Part shown: positions 1-8,174 of the stretch, in pieces
How the letters are laid out: every line of letters starts with the position of its first letter
Numbering within the stretch: the first letter of the stretch is position 1
DNA from: Mesorhizobium sp. CA8
Lineage (GTDB): Bacteria > Pseudomonadota > Alphaproteobacteria > Rhizobiales > Rhizobiaceae
Assembly (NCBI RefSeq): GCF_020164955.1
Contig: NZ_JAIUHG010000017.1
Span: forward strand, 1 to 64,000
DNA length: 64,000 nucleotides
Reading direction: 5' to 3'
Made by a program: the position numbers and the translations under genes
The notes under the pieces: model-generated
The model's database searches: none
Told to the model about the DNA's origin: nothing
What the model saw: the letters and a program-made list of their open reading frames with translations, nothing else

Positions 1-2
1 AG

Positions 3-518
3 GACGCGGCTCAGCGACTACACCGCCTGGACGAGCAGTTGCGCGCCGTCGTGCCAACCTGGTCCATGGCGCGGGTCGTCGAGGCCTATCAGGCCATGCG
101 CGGCGCCTCGTTCCTGGTCGCAGTGATCTTCGCGGCCGAAATTGGGGATGTGCGTCGCTTCGATACGCCGCCGCAGTTGATGGCCTTTCTCGGCCTCGTC
201 CCGGGGGAGCGCTCGACCGGCGACACGGTTCGCCGGTCGAGCCTTACACTCGCCGGCAATCGACGCGCCCGTCGCGCCTTGGTCGAAGCGGCATGGACTT
301 ACCGCTACCCCGCCAGGGTCAGCGAGGCCCTGAGGGTGCGGCTCGAGGGGTTGCCCAAGGCTGTCCGCGATATTGCCTGGAAGGGGCAGGTCCGGCTCTG
401 CGCCCGCTATCGTCGCCTCAGCGCCGCCGGCAAGAAGCCGCCGGTGGTCGTGGCTGCGATCGCACGCGAGATGGCCGCCTTCTTATGGGCCATCGGCCGG
501 GAGGTCGCGCCGTCATAG
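3..518 (+). CDS. IS110-family transposase, C-terminal part (5' end outside window)
   Basis: The frame is open from the window edge and ends at a TAG. It encodes the C-terminal half of an IS110/IS116/IS902-type transposase (Transposase_20 region): an AAEIGD stretch, then AFLGLVPGERSTG, then a basic NRRARRALVEAAW stretch. These enzymes catalyse cut-out and insertion of their element with a DEDD catalytic domain, which would lie upstream of the window. There is no internal stop in the visible part, so the full copy could be intact. It borders a decayed region with a ComM remnant and broken recombinase genes, which fits an insertion hot spot. The family call is firm; activity cannot be judged. 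Confidence 0.82.
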   Translation, partial: DAAQRLHRLDEQLRAVVPTWSMARVVEAYQAMRGASFLVAVIFAAEIGDVRRFDTPPQLMAFLGLVPGERSTGDTVRRSSLTLAGNRRARRALVEAAWTYRYPARVSEALRVRLEGLPKAVRDIAWKGQVRLCARYRRLSAAGKKPPVVVAAIAREMAAFLWAIGREVAPS

Positions 519-700
519 CCGGTCTCGACCCAACCCGCTGCACAGTGCTGGGGGTGGGGCCACGGTGGGGAACTCCCGTCGCTAGTTATGTGGCCGAGCC
601 GATGCGCCCGACGCCCGCCCTCTAGACCGAGGACAGCCCCGAGACGAAGACACGGAAGGCCGGTACCCAACCCGCGGATGAGAGTCTGATCAACCGTCGT
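519..700 (+). mobile_element. 3' non-coding end of the IS110-family element (approximate)
   Basis: No gene is visible. The stretch follows the transposase stop directly and ends near GATCAACCGTCGTC at about 687-700, which I recall as similar to the end of IS110-type elements in rhizobia. IS110 elements usually lack long terminal inverted repeats, so the right boundary is only a guess. Confidence 0.4.
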
Positions 701-811
701 CTCTGAGCTCCACCCCCAGCCCTGTGCAGCTTCAGCCGATCCGACTGCATGGCAAACCTGCCAAGCAGGCGAGCCTTCTTGCCTTCAATCTTGTTGCCTT
801 TTGGCCTTGCG

Positions 812-1005
812 ATCCTTGGGCAGATCCGCTGGCGCGAGGTTGACCGTCACCTTCTTCGACGGCATCGATAGGCCCGAGGCATGGAGTGCTGCCTGCACGC
901 GCTCGCGGCTTTCGGCCAGCGCCTTGTCTGCAGGCTGACGGTCTGCATGGCGACCTTGCCCGGCGCGATCATCACCTGGACATCGACCGGCACGGCCTCG
1001 ATCGC
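812..1005 (-). pseudogene. ComM/YifB (Mg-chelatase-like) N-terminal remnant
   Basis: Read on the minus strand, two adjacent frames together give the conserved N-terminal region of ComM/YifB: IEAVPVDVQVMIAPGKV in one frame, then, after a frameshift near 925-935, DKALAESRERVQAAL and KKVTVNLAPADLPK in the next. The match stops right after DLPK, where intact proteins continue with a GSHFDLPIA-type segment that is absent here. About 64 codons of a roughly 500-codon gene are left. ComM is a DNA helicase-like ATPase acting in natural transformation. The fragment sits between the IS110 end and the K+ channel gene and was presumably left by a rearrangement. Confidence 0.7.
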
Positions 1006-1089
1006 AAGAACATTACGAGAAGGGGGCGCCGTCTGATCGCGATCTTAGGCAGAGATGATACACAGTCCGGAACCGCGCGCCCAGTATGG

Positions 1090-2158
1090 TCAAGCCATCG
1101 GTGCCGTGCCGCGCCGCTCTAGGGCGGTGTTGCGGATGATTTCCGCGATTTCCGGGCTGCTGCCGCATAGCATCTGGAAATCCGCCGAGTGCAGCGACAG
1201 GAGTGAGACCACCGTTGCGGCGCTGACGGTCGCCATACGCGGTTCGCCGGTGATCAGCGCCATCTCGCCGAAGAAGGCGCCGGGGCCAAGCTCCACCGGG
1301 TTCGGCGTCGCGACGCTGACGCGGCCCTCCACGACAAAGAACATCTGATCACCAGGCTCGCCAATACGGCAGACCACCGCGCCCGCCGGCACCGTGCGGG
1401 GTCTTAACGCGCGCACGATCTCGACCAGCACGGCCGGGCCGAGCTTCTGAAACAACGGTACGGCAGCGACCAATTGCCAATTCCGGACGAAATCGCCGCG
1501 ACGGACTTCTTGATAGAAGCCGGTGGCAAGAATGCCGGCCCAGAGCGCGAAGATGCCGATGCCACTCATCATGACCGCCCCGGAAAGGACGCGGCCGGCG
1601 AAGCTTTGCGGAATAGCGTCACCATAGCCGGTAGTAGACAGCGTGACCACCGCCCACCAGATTGCCTGGGGGATGCTGCCGAACTTTTCCGGCTGGATGC
1701 CGCGTTCGATGACATAGCCCGCGAGCGCGACGCCGAACAGAACGACACCGAAGAGCGTGGTGACGCCGATCAGATTGCGCGCTTCCTTGGCCAGGACTCT
1801 GCCCAGCACTGGGAAGAAAGTCGAGTCGCGCAGCGGTTTCAGCAGCCAGACAGCACAGTAGAGGCTCCGGTCCGGTGTGCCGACGAGCAAAAAATGCCGC
1901 GAGTGGAATCAAAACCGCGAGCACATCGATGGCGATTGCCGGCGTCCTATCCCGAACGTCTCCTTCCCGGCGCTTGAGCAGCGTCGCGACCATTTGGAGG
2001 AGATAGGCGCCCCAAATGACGGCGAGCAGGGCAGCCAGAGCCACTCTGGTTCGTTCGGACATGTCCGGTACCGTGAGCGCTGCCACCGCCAGAAGTCCAG
2101 GCGCGGCCAGCACCGCGTTGAGCGGCGCGTAAATTCGTAAGATAGGCAGTACCGACAT
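1090..2158 (-). pseudogene. MlotiK1-type cyclic-nucleotide-gated K+ channel, frameshifted
   Basis: Two overlapping frames reconstruct a 355-residue protein that matches MlotiK1 of Mesorhizobium loti closely along its length as I remember that sequence. The N-terminal part starts MSVLPILRIYAPLNAVLAA and carries the first transmembrane helices. The C-terminal part has the last helices, the selectivity filter TTGYGD, and a cyclic-nucleotide-binding domain with the phosphate cassette FFGEMALITGEPR. The break is at a run of six A (1889-1894 on the plus strand); five would restore the family frame PLAAFLLVGTPD. It could be a real pseudogene, a slippage-prone tract, or a sequencing error. If read through, it would be an inner-membrane, cAMP-opened K+ channel with the short S4-S5 region typical of this family. 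Confidence 0.88.
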
Positions 2159-2189
2159 ACGATACCCACGAGCGGCTATAATTTGCAAA

Positions 2190-3093
2190 AATAGAATGCC
2201 TTCGAGGCAAGCGCAAAGGTGCCTGTGGTCGCTGCGACTGCGCAGCGCTAGCGGGCATTAGCAAATCGACATGGGCGTCGGCCGCATGGCTAAATCGAAG
2301 TGCCATCTAAAGGCTTGGTCCCGACTGAGCCAGCACCGGTGTAACGCTGCTCAACACCAGATCAAATCCCAACCTAAGCGGCAGACAGCGAAGCATCCGA
2401 AGCCGTATGGTGAGGCGCCAGGCAACGGCGCAGTTAGCGGACCTCATTTGAGAAAGCTAGCAGCTGGCTCCTTCGATGAACGATTCTCCCGTTGGTGCAA
2501 CAGGCCAGAGACTTAAAGTCTGCTGGATTGATAGCGATAAGCGATTATAGAGGGTCGCCGAAACATAAAAATCGGCCTGGAACAGGCCGCGTCTTTGGGG
2601 AAATAGAGTTGCCGGTCCCAGGCCGGAACGGTGGGCGGCGGGGCTGGCGGTCGCGGGATCGAAGCGAACCATGTGTTCGAGGGTAAAGCGCGCGTTCGCT
2701 TTCTGCCATTAATTTCGCACCAAAACGCACAGCCTGTCGGCCAGCAAAAAACGAATGATAACGTTGCCTTATCAACCATTTAGTCATGGTAGTCGCCATC
2801 AATCCGTTAGAGTTCCCTATTAGCTCTTCTGCATTCGGTTCGGATACCAAATTGACCGTATAGCTATGATGCCACACGATATGCAAAGGGGACCGGTTCC
2901 GAATGTGGGGAACGCTTGTAGCGCTCTTCCGACTCGACCCCCTGAACTCACACAACCATCCTATTTATACGTCTTGACCGCAATTTACCGCACAGCTTGA
3001 TCGGTGCCCTTCCGACGGTGGCTGATACGATCTAGATCCTGATCTCTGAATGGAAGTCCGTGCACTAGGCGGACATATGCCGGCGGCGAGGTC
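2190..3093. other. Gene-free stretch of about 0.9 kb, nothing recognised
   Basis: Only short, mutually overlapping frames occur here and none resembles a known family or has a convincing ribosome-binding site. Part of it (about 2700-3050) is clearly less GC-rich than the core genes around it. It lies between the broken K+ channel gene and the excisionase-like pseudogene and probably is degraded mobile-element DNA. Confidence 0.4.
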
Positions 3094-3342
3094 ATGAAAA
3101 GCGACACCCTCTCCTATCCTCCTCGCGGCCTCTCACGCGAAGAAGCCGCCCGATATGTTGGCGTGGCATAACCCGAATTCGACCAGATGGTTGCTGACCG
3201 CCGCATGCCGAAGCCGAAGAAAGTTGACGGTCGCGTGATTTGGGATCGGCTCAAACTCGAAGCGGCCTTTGGCGAACTACCTGGAGACGATGAAGAAAAT
3301 ATCGTCGACGTCCCGTTGCAAGGGAATCATCGCAGGGAATAG
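3094..3342 (+). pseudogene. Excisionase/AlpA-like small HTH protein with an in-frame stop
   Basis: An ATG frame encodes SYPPRGLSREEAARYVGV, then a TAA at 3169-3171, and in the same frame FDQMVADRRMPKPKKVDGRV followed by IWDRLKLEAAF, ending at a TAG. This is the usual layout of short winged-HTH proteins coded just before site-specific integrases of genomic islands: a recognition helix region and then a basic wing with MPKPKK. Only one codon spoils the frame, so inactivation is probably recent. The next gene is the matching integrase, also broken. Confidence 0.7.
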
Positions 3343-3345
3343 ATT

Positions 3346-4357
3346 CATTCTGCCCTGACCGACAAATATCCCGGCCTCTCCTCCTACACCGATCGCCATG
3401 GGAAACTTCGCTGGCGCTATCGGACGAAGGAGCGTGTGGTTAGCCTGCCCGCACCCAATCAACCCGGTTTCAAGGAGGCATACCAAGCGGCGGCCGAGGG
3501 CCGGAAAGTCCCTAAGGCCCCCGTCGTCCAAATGCCCGGAGCTGCCCGGCACGTTTGGAGCCGCCTTTCAACGGCTGAAGATCTCGGTCAAGTGGCTGGC
3601 GCTTGATGAGGCCAGCAAACGCAAGAACACTTGGCTGATCGAACAGTTTTTAGAACTGCGGGTGGTCCCTGACCACCCGCTCATCTGGCGCAACGTTCCG
3701 GTTAAGAACCTCAGACGCATCCATGTCGAAGAACTCCTTGGCCGGTTCATCGCCACGGCCCATAAGGCCAAGCACCTGTTGGTGGGCATTCGCAAGCTGG
3801 TCTATGTCGCACTGCGGCAAGATTGGATCGAAATCGACCCCACAGCAGCGGTGGAGTGGCGCCCCGCCTATGCTGGCTGGAAGGCTTGGTCGCGCGACGC
3901 GATGGCGCAATTCGAAAACCGTTGGCAGCTCGGCATCGCAGCATGCACTTGTTATGGTTTGGCGCTTTGGCTCGGCAACCGCCGCGGCGACGTTGCGGGC
4001 CTGCGCTGGGACCAGAGGGGCACCCGTTTCTTCATCGATGGCGTCGAGCGCCACTTCGACTGGTTTGATATCGTTCAAGCCAAGAACAAGGGACGAACTG
4101 GCGGCAAGCGGCTTTTTGTGCCGATCACACTGATGCTGTCTGATATCCTGGATGCGGCCGACAGGCGCGGCGAGACCGTCCTGGTCAATGGCTATGGTGA
4201 GCCGTTCTCCGCCAAGTCGCTGACTGGCATAATGGCGCATCGGTGCAAGCTTGCCGGCCTGCCGAAGGGCCTGACCCTGCATGGATTGAGAAAGTCGCCG
4301 ACCTCATCCCAAACCGCGTCCTGCAACTCGCTCTTCCGCACCATCGTAAGCAGGTAG
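3346..4357 (+). pseudogene. Tyrosine recombinase (island integrase), frameshifted and 3'-truncated
   Basis: The N-terminal part reads LTDKYPGLSSYTDRHGKLRW with RYRTKERVVSLPAP following, in a frame without a start codon. Near 3545 the homology moves by one base into the frame that encodes GTFGAAFQRLKISVKWLALD and the core-binding and catalytic domains. The first catalytic Arg lies in LGNRRGDVAGLRW and the HxxR motif in LTLHGLRKS. The match ends there, at about 4300, so the last catalytic segment with the nucleophilic Tyr is missing. The remaining codons to the TAG run into the antisense of the neighbouring integrase. The enzyme cannot be functional as it stands. Confidence 0.85.
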
Positions 4358-5048
4358 AGCCGCATGCCCAAACGGATCGTGGGAAGTGTGGCGATGTGCT
4401 CGAGCTGTTTCAGCATCACGCGAATTTCCGAGGGTGAAAGCGAGCGGTCTTTAGGTACGAACGTGGCAATCGATGCGGGCCCAACTTCAGCGGCTGGGTA
4501 GCCACCTTCTCTCCGTGCAGGATCGCGAAACTGTAAATCTGCTTCAGGATGTCCCGTACATGGATGGCGGTCGCCGGCGCGCCGCGTTCAACGATGCTAC
4601 CACAGTGGGCGCGTAAATCGTCCGGGGTGATCTCCGTCAGGAGGCGATTGCGCCAGACCGGAAGAAGCTCGCGATCGAAGATGGAACGGCGCATGGCTCG
4701 GGTGCTGTCGGCCATTGGAGCGGCACTGAGCCATTTCTCGCCGAACTCCCCAAAACTCTTCGCCTCCTTGAGACGACGTTTCGCGCGCTGCTTCTCGATT
4801 GCCGGCGATCGTCCCTCCCTAACGGCGCGCTTCGCGTCGAGGCACCTCTCTCGGGCCAGAGAAAGCGAGATTCCGTCCCGTCCATATCTGCCTAAATAGA
4901 CCGTCTCGCGGCGTCCGTTGAGCCTGTAGTCCAGTCGAAACGAGATTGCGCCACTGGGCATGACGCGAACATACATGCCGTCACGGTCCGCAATTTTGTA
5001 CATTTTCTCTCTTGGTTTCAGAGCCTTAAGAGCGGCATCCGTCAGCAT
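4295..5048 (-). pseudogene. P4-type integrase (DUF4102 arm-binding domain), frameshifted and 3'-truncated
   Basis: The start MLTDAALKALKPREKMYKIA is typical of P4-type integrases; AGGAGG at 5058-5063 favours the ATG at 5046-5048 over the one six bases earlier. An arm-binding domain with YLGRYG and a SAM-like core domain follow. Near 4475 the frame shifts: homology continues one frame over with ASIATFVPKDRSLSPSEI and RLGMRLYLLTMVRKSELQDA, which holds the first catalytic Arg. It stops at VWDEV, around 4300, where it abuts the end of the opposite integrase. The HxxR and Tyr segments are absent. Orientation and closeness to guaA suggest it once served an island inserted at the guaA 3' end. Confidence 0.85.
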
Positions 5049-5063
5049 TCCCATTGCCTCCTG

Positions 5064-5178
5064 AAAAAAGTACCGTCAGTACAATTTCGGGGCTGCGTGG
5101 CAGGAACTCTCCTTTATTTTCAATGCTTTACAAGCAAAAAAGTACCGTCACGAGCCTCATCGGGACAGACGGTACTTT
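5064..5178. repeat. Direct and inverted repeats upstream of the P4-type integrase
   Basis: The 15-mer AAAAAAGTACCGTCA occurs exactly at 5064-5078 and again at 5136-5150, 72 bp apart. Its 11-base core appears inverted at 5168-5178 (GACGGTACTTT). A second short repeat, TTTTCAATGC, is at 5117-5126 and 5284-5293. Such clusters between an integrase gene and its attachment site are usually arm-type binding sites for the integrase or excisionase, or operators for autoregulation. Confidence 0.6.
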
Positions 5179-5342
5179 GGAAAATCCGAGCGAGCAATAC
5201 GCGGAAGGGCCGTCAGGCGGTCCGCCACGGCCAATCTCTGCGCACCGATTGTGGTCGATTGTCCGCGGAGGGATTTATTTTTGTTTTCAATGCCTTCCGT
5301 CGCAGATTGGCGTGTTTCCTGCGACGTTGGAGTGGGTCTGAA

Positions 5343-6908
5343 TCATTCCCACTCGATCGTCCCCGGCGGTTTCGACGTCACGTCATACACCACCCGGTTG
5401 ATGCCGCGCACCTCGTTGATGATGCGGGTGGCGGCGGCGGCGAGAAAGTTCATGTCGTAGTGGTAGAAGTCGGCCGTCATGCCGTCGACGGAGGTGACGG
5501 CGCGCAATGCGCAGACGAATTCATAGGTGCGGCCGTCACCCATCACGCCGACCGTCTGCACCGGGAGCAGGACCGCGAAGGCCTGCCAGATGGCGTCGTA
5601 GAGGCCGGCCTTGCGGATCTCGTCGAGATAGATGGCGTCGGCTTCGCGCAGGATTTCCAGCTTCTCGCGCGTGATACCGCCCGGGCAGCGGATGGCGAGG
5701 CCGGGGCCTGGGAAGGGATGGCGGCCGATGAAGCTCTCGGGCAGGCCGAGCTCCTTGCCGAGCGCCCTCACCTCGTCCTTGAAGAGTTCGCGCAGCGGCT
5801 CGACCAGCTTCATGTTCATGCGCTCGGGCAGGCCGCCGACATTGTGGTGCGACTTGATCGTCACCGACGGGCCGCCGGAGAAGGAGACGCTCTCGATGAC
5901 GTCGGGATAGAGCGTGCCCTGGGCCAGGAAATCGGCGCCGCCGAGCTTCTTCGCCTCTTCCTCGAACACCTCGATGAACAGCCGGCCGATGGTCTTGCGC
6001 TTCTTTTCGGGGTCGGCCTCGCCTTCCAGCGCCGAGATGAAACGGTCGGAAGCATCGACCAGGATCAGCGGCAGGTTATAGTGCTGGCGGAACATCTCCA
6101 CCACGCCCTTGGCCTCGTCCTTGCGCATCAGGCCGTGGTCGACGAGGATGCAGGTCAGCTGATCGCCGATCGCCTCGTGTATGAGAAGCGCCGCGACGGA
6201 GGAGTCGACGCCGCCCGAAAGCGCGCAGATGACCTTGCCCTTGCCGACCTGCTTACGGATCGTCTCCACCGCGTGCTCGCGATAGGTGCGCATCGTCCAG
6301 TCGCCCTCGATGCCGGCGATGTTGTGGACGAAGTTCCTGAGCAGCCTTGCGCCGTCCGGCGTGTGCACCACTTCAGGATGGAACATGATGCCGTACATCT
6401 TGCGCTCGATATCGCCGAAGATCGCGAAGGGCGAGCTTTCCGACTTGCCGAGCACCTTGAAGCCCGGCGGCAGTTCGATGACGCGGTCGCCGTGGCTCAT
6501 CCACACCTGATGACGCTGGCCGGGCGCCCACAGGCCTTCGAACAGCGGGCTCTCCTTCTCGATCTCGACGAAGGCGCGGCCGAACTCGCGATGATTGGAG
6601 CTTTCGGCGACGCCGCCCATCTGCACGCAGAGCGCCATCTGGCCATAGCAGATGCCGAGCACCGGCACGCCGGCGTCGAAGACGATCTGCGGCGCGCGCG
6701 GGCTGCCGATGTCGGTGGTCGAGGCCGGGCCGCCCGACAGGATCACCGCTTTCGGCTTGATGCGCTTGAAGGCCGCTTCGGCCGACTGGAACGGCACGAT
6801 CTCGGAAAAGACGCCGGCCTCGCGGATGCGGCGGGCGATGAGCTGCGTGAACTGGCTGCCGAAATCGACAATCAGAACGGTGTCGGGATGATTGGCTGTC
6901 GTCGTCAT
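5343..6908 (-). CDS. guaA: GMP synthase (glutamine-hydrolysing)
   Basis: The 521-residue protein has the complete two-part layout. An N-terminal class I glutamine amidotransferase carries the nucleophile in GICYGQ (Cys87) and the His-Glu pair in FHPE (177-179). An ATP-pyrophosphatase domain has the P-loop SGGVDSS (231-237), and a C-terminal dimerisation domain ends in TSKPPGTIEWE. It converts XMP, ATP and glutamine to GMP in the cytoplasm. The 3' end of guaA is an established insertion target for islands and conjugative elements, and a decayed P4-type integrase begins about 300 bases beyond the stop. The guaA frame itself is intact. Confidence 0.98.
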   Translation of the reverse strand: MTTTANHPDTVLIVDFGSQFTQLIARRIREAGVFSEIVPFQSAEAAFKRIKPKAVILSGGPASTTDIGSPRAPQIVFDAGVPVLGICYGQMALCVQMGGVAESSNHREFGRAFVEIEKESPLFEGLWAPGQRHQVWMSHGDRVIELPPGFKVLGKSESSPFAIFGDIERKMYGIMFHPEVVHTPDGARLLRNFVHNIAGIEGDWTMRTYREHAVETIRKQVGKGKVICALSGGVDSSVAALLIHEAIGDQLTCILVDHGLMRKDEAKGVVEMFRQHYNLPLILVDASDRFISALEGEADPEKKRKTIGRLFIEVFEEEAKKLGGADFLAQGTLYPDVIESVSFSGGPSVTIKSHHNVGGLPERMNMKLVEPLRELFKDEVRALGKELGLPESFIGRHPFPGPGLAIRCPGGITREKLEILREADAIYLDEIRKAGLYDAIWQAFAVLLPVQTVGVMGDGRTYEFVCALRAVTSVDGMTADFYHYDMNFLAAAATRIINEVRGINRVVYDVTSKPPGTIEWE

Positions 6909-6978
6909 GGCGAGCCTTTAGAGAAAGAAACGAGTCGGCGCAATGGCTCAGCGCTGCGGCTTTCAGTCCCTTTTGGGC

Positions 6979-7617
6979 CTAACCCAGGCGGATCACGCCG
7001 GTTTCGATCGCTTGCTCCAGCAAGCCGACGGCCGCAGCGAGCTTCTCATCGATCACATGCAGATATTCCGTCCAATCATTGACGTGGCGCAGATCGGCCG
7101 CGCCGTCGGAAATGCCGCGGAGCCCAATCAGCGGCACGCCGAACAGATGGCAGGCGCGCAGGCAGGCGAAGGTCTCCATGTCGACCATGTCGGCATCGAT
7201 AGCGTCATAGGCGGCGCCGGAAATGATCGCGCCGCCGGTCGAAAGCGAGGCGGTCTTGATGCCCGGGATGATGAAAGGCAGCGGCACCGTCACCGGCAGG
7301 TCGAGGAAAGGCGTCGCGCCCTTCTCGAAGCCGAGTGGCGAAGCGTCCATGTCGCGATAGTTCACCGACACGGCCTGGTAGATTTCGGTCTGTTCCAGCT
7401 TGCGGCTGCCGGCCGAGCCCAGCGAGACGACCAAGTCCGGCAGTGCTCCCTCGGCCTTCAATGCGGCCAGCTCGGCGCCCAACCTGACACCGGCTTCGAC
7501 CGGACCGACCCCGGTCATCAGCGGCGTGAACAGATTTTTGAGGTGTGGGCCGTATTCGGCCTCCGCCGCTATGACGAAGAGAACAGCCTTGCCAGCGATC
7601 TGAACTGCACCCGCCAT
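6979..7617 (-). CDS. mtnN: 5'-methylthioadenosine/S-adenosylhomocysteine nucleosidase
   Basis: This 212-residue protein belongs to the PNP_UDP_1 nucleosidase family. Landmarks are AAEAEYG near the start, MTGVGPVEAG for the phosphate/ribose region, VDMETFA with the ribose-binding Met-Glu pair, and GISDGA with the catalytic Asp. It would hydrolyse methylthioadenosine and S-adenosylhomocysteine, feeding methyl-cycle salvage. It lies four bases after the thioesterase gene upstream, so the two are probably cotranscribed. It is somewhat shorter than the E. coli enzyme (232 residues), as in several alphaproteobacterial homologues. Exact substrate preference cannot be read from the sequence. Confidence 0.85.
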   Translation of the reverse strand: MAGAVQIAGKAVLFVIAAEAEYGPHLKNLFTPLMTGVGPVEAGVRLGAELAALKAEGALPDLVVSLGSAGSRKLEQTEIYQAVSVNYRDMDASPLGFEKGATPFLDLPVTVPLPFIIPGIKTASLSTGGAIISGAAYDAIDADMVDMETFACLRACHLFGVPLIGLRGISDGAADLRHVNDWTEYLHVIDEKLAAAVGLLEQAIETGVIRLG

Positions 7618-7620
7618 GGT

Positions 7621-8097
7621 TCAACCTTCAATTCCGTCGCGGCCGACCACCGTCATCATCGTGCCGGTCATGGTGGCGATCAGCTTGGCCTCGCCGTCGG
7701 CTGCGAAGGCGTAGGCCTGGCCATCGGCGACGATGATGGTGCGGCCGGGCTTCGTCACGGAGCCGCGGAACAGGAACCGCTCGCCCCTGCCCGGCGCGAG
7801 CAGGTTCACCTTGAACTCGATGGTCAGCACGCCGGAATTCTCCGGCATCAGCGAAAAGGCCGCGTAGCCACAGGCGGAGTCCAACGCGGTGGAGATGACG
7901 CCGGCATGCAGGAAACCGTGCTGCTGGGTGAGCGAAGCTGAATACGGCATTTCGATCTCGATGATGCCGGGCGTCACCAGCGTCAGCTCGGCGCCGATCG
8001 TCGCCATCGCCTCCTGGCGGGCAAAGGACGCTCTGACGCGTTCCTCGAAATCCGGAGCGGGTACGATCTTGGCTGCTGCCATGGCGCTTTGCCTCAT
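7621..8097 (-). CDS. PaaI-family hotdog thioesterase
   Basis: The 158-residue single-domain protein has the 4HBT hotdog signature QQHGFLHAGVISTALDSACG, in which the HGG-like turn and the acidic residue on the long helix form the active site of PaaI/YdiI-type acyl-CoA thioesterases. It probably hydrolyses a cytoplasmic acyl-CoA that cannot be named from sequence. A second ATG at 8080-8082 (MAAAKIVPAP) is an equally good start. It sits directly upstream of mtnN on the same strand with a three-base gap. Confidence 0.85.
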   Translation of the reverse strand: MRQSAMAAAKIVPAPDFEERVRASFARQEAMATIGAELTLVTPGIIEIEMPYSASLTQQHGFLHAGVISTALDSACGYAAFSLMPENSGVLTIEFKVNLLAPGRGERFLFRGSVTKPGRTIIVADGQAYAFAADGEAKLIATMTGTMMTVVGRDGIEG

Positions 8098-8174
8098 ATT
8101 GCTGGCGAAGTTATTGCAGAGCCGGGCAAGACAGGCAATCTTTTATGCTGCAGCGCAGCAAAAGTCGGCTGTCT

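Noticed and set aside
2873..3050. Possible tRNA or tRNA fragment upstream of the excisionase-like gene
   Set aside because: No cloverleaf or T-loop consensus could be formed; only superficial similarity at one end.
5341..5372. Second copy of the guaA 3' end within 1-5340 as an att site
   Set aside because: I found no repeat of the guaA terminal bases in this part; the other end of the element may lie outside the window.
5097..7082. Open frame of 661 codons on the plus strand opposite guaA
   Set aside because: It is the antisense of guaA in GC-rich codons, without family motifs or a ribosome-binding site.
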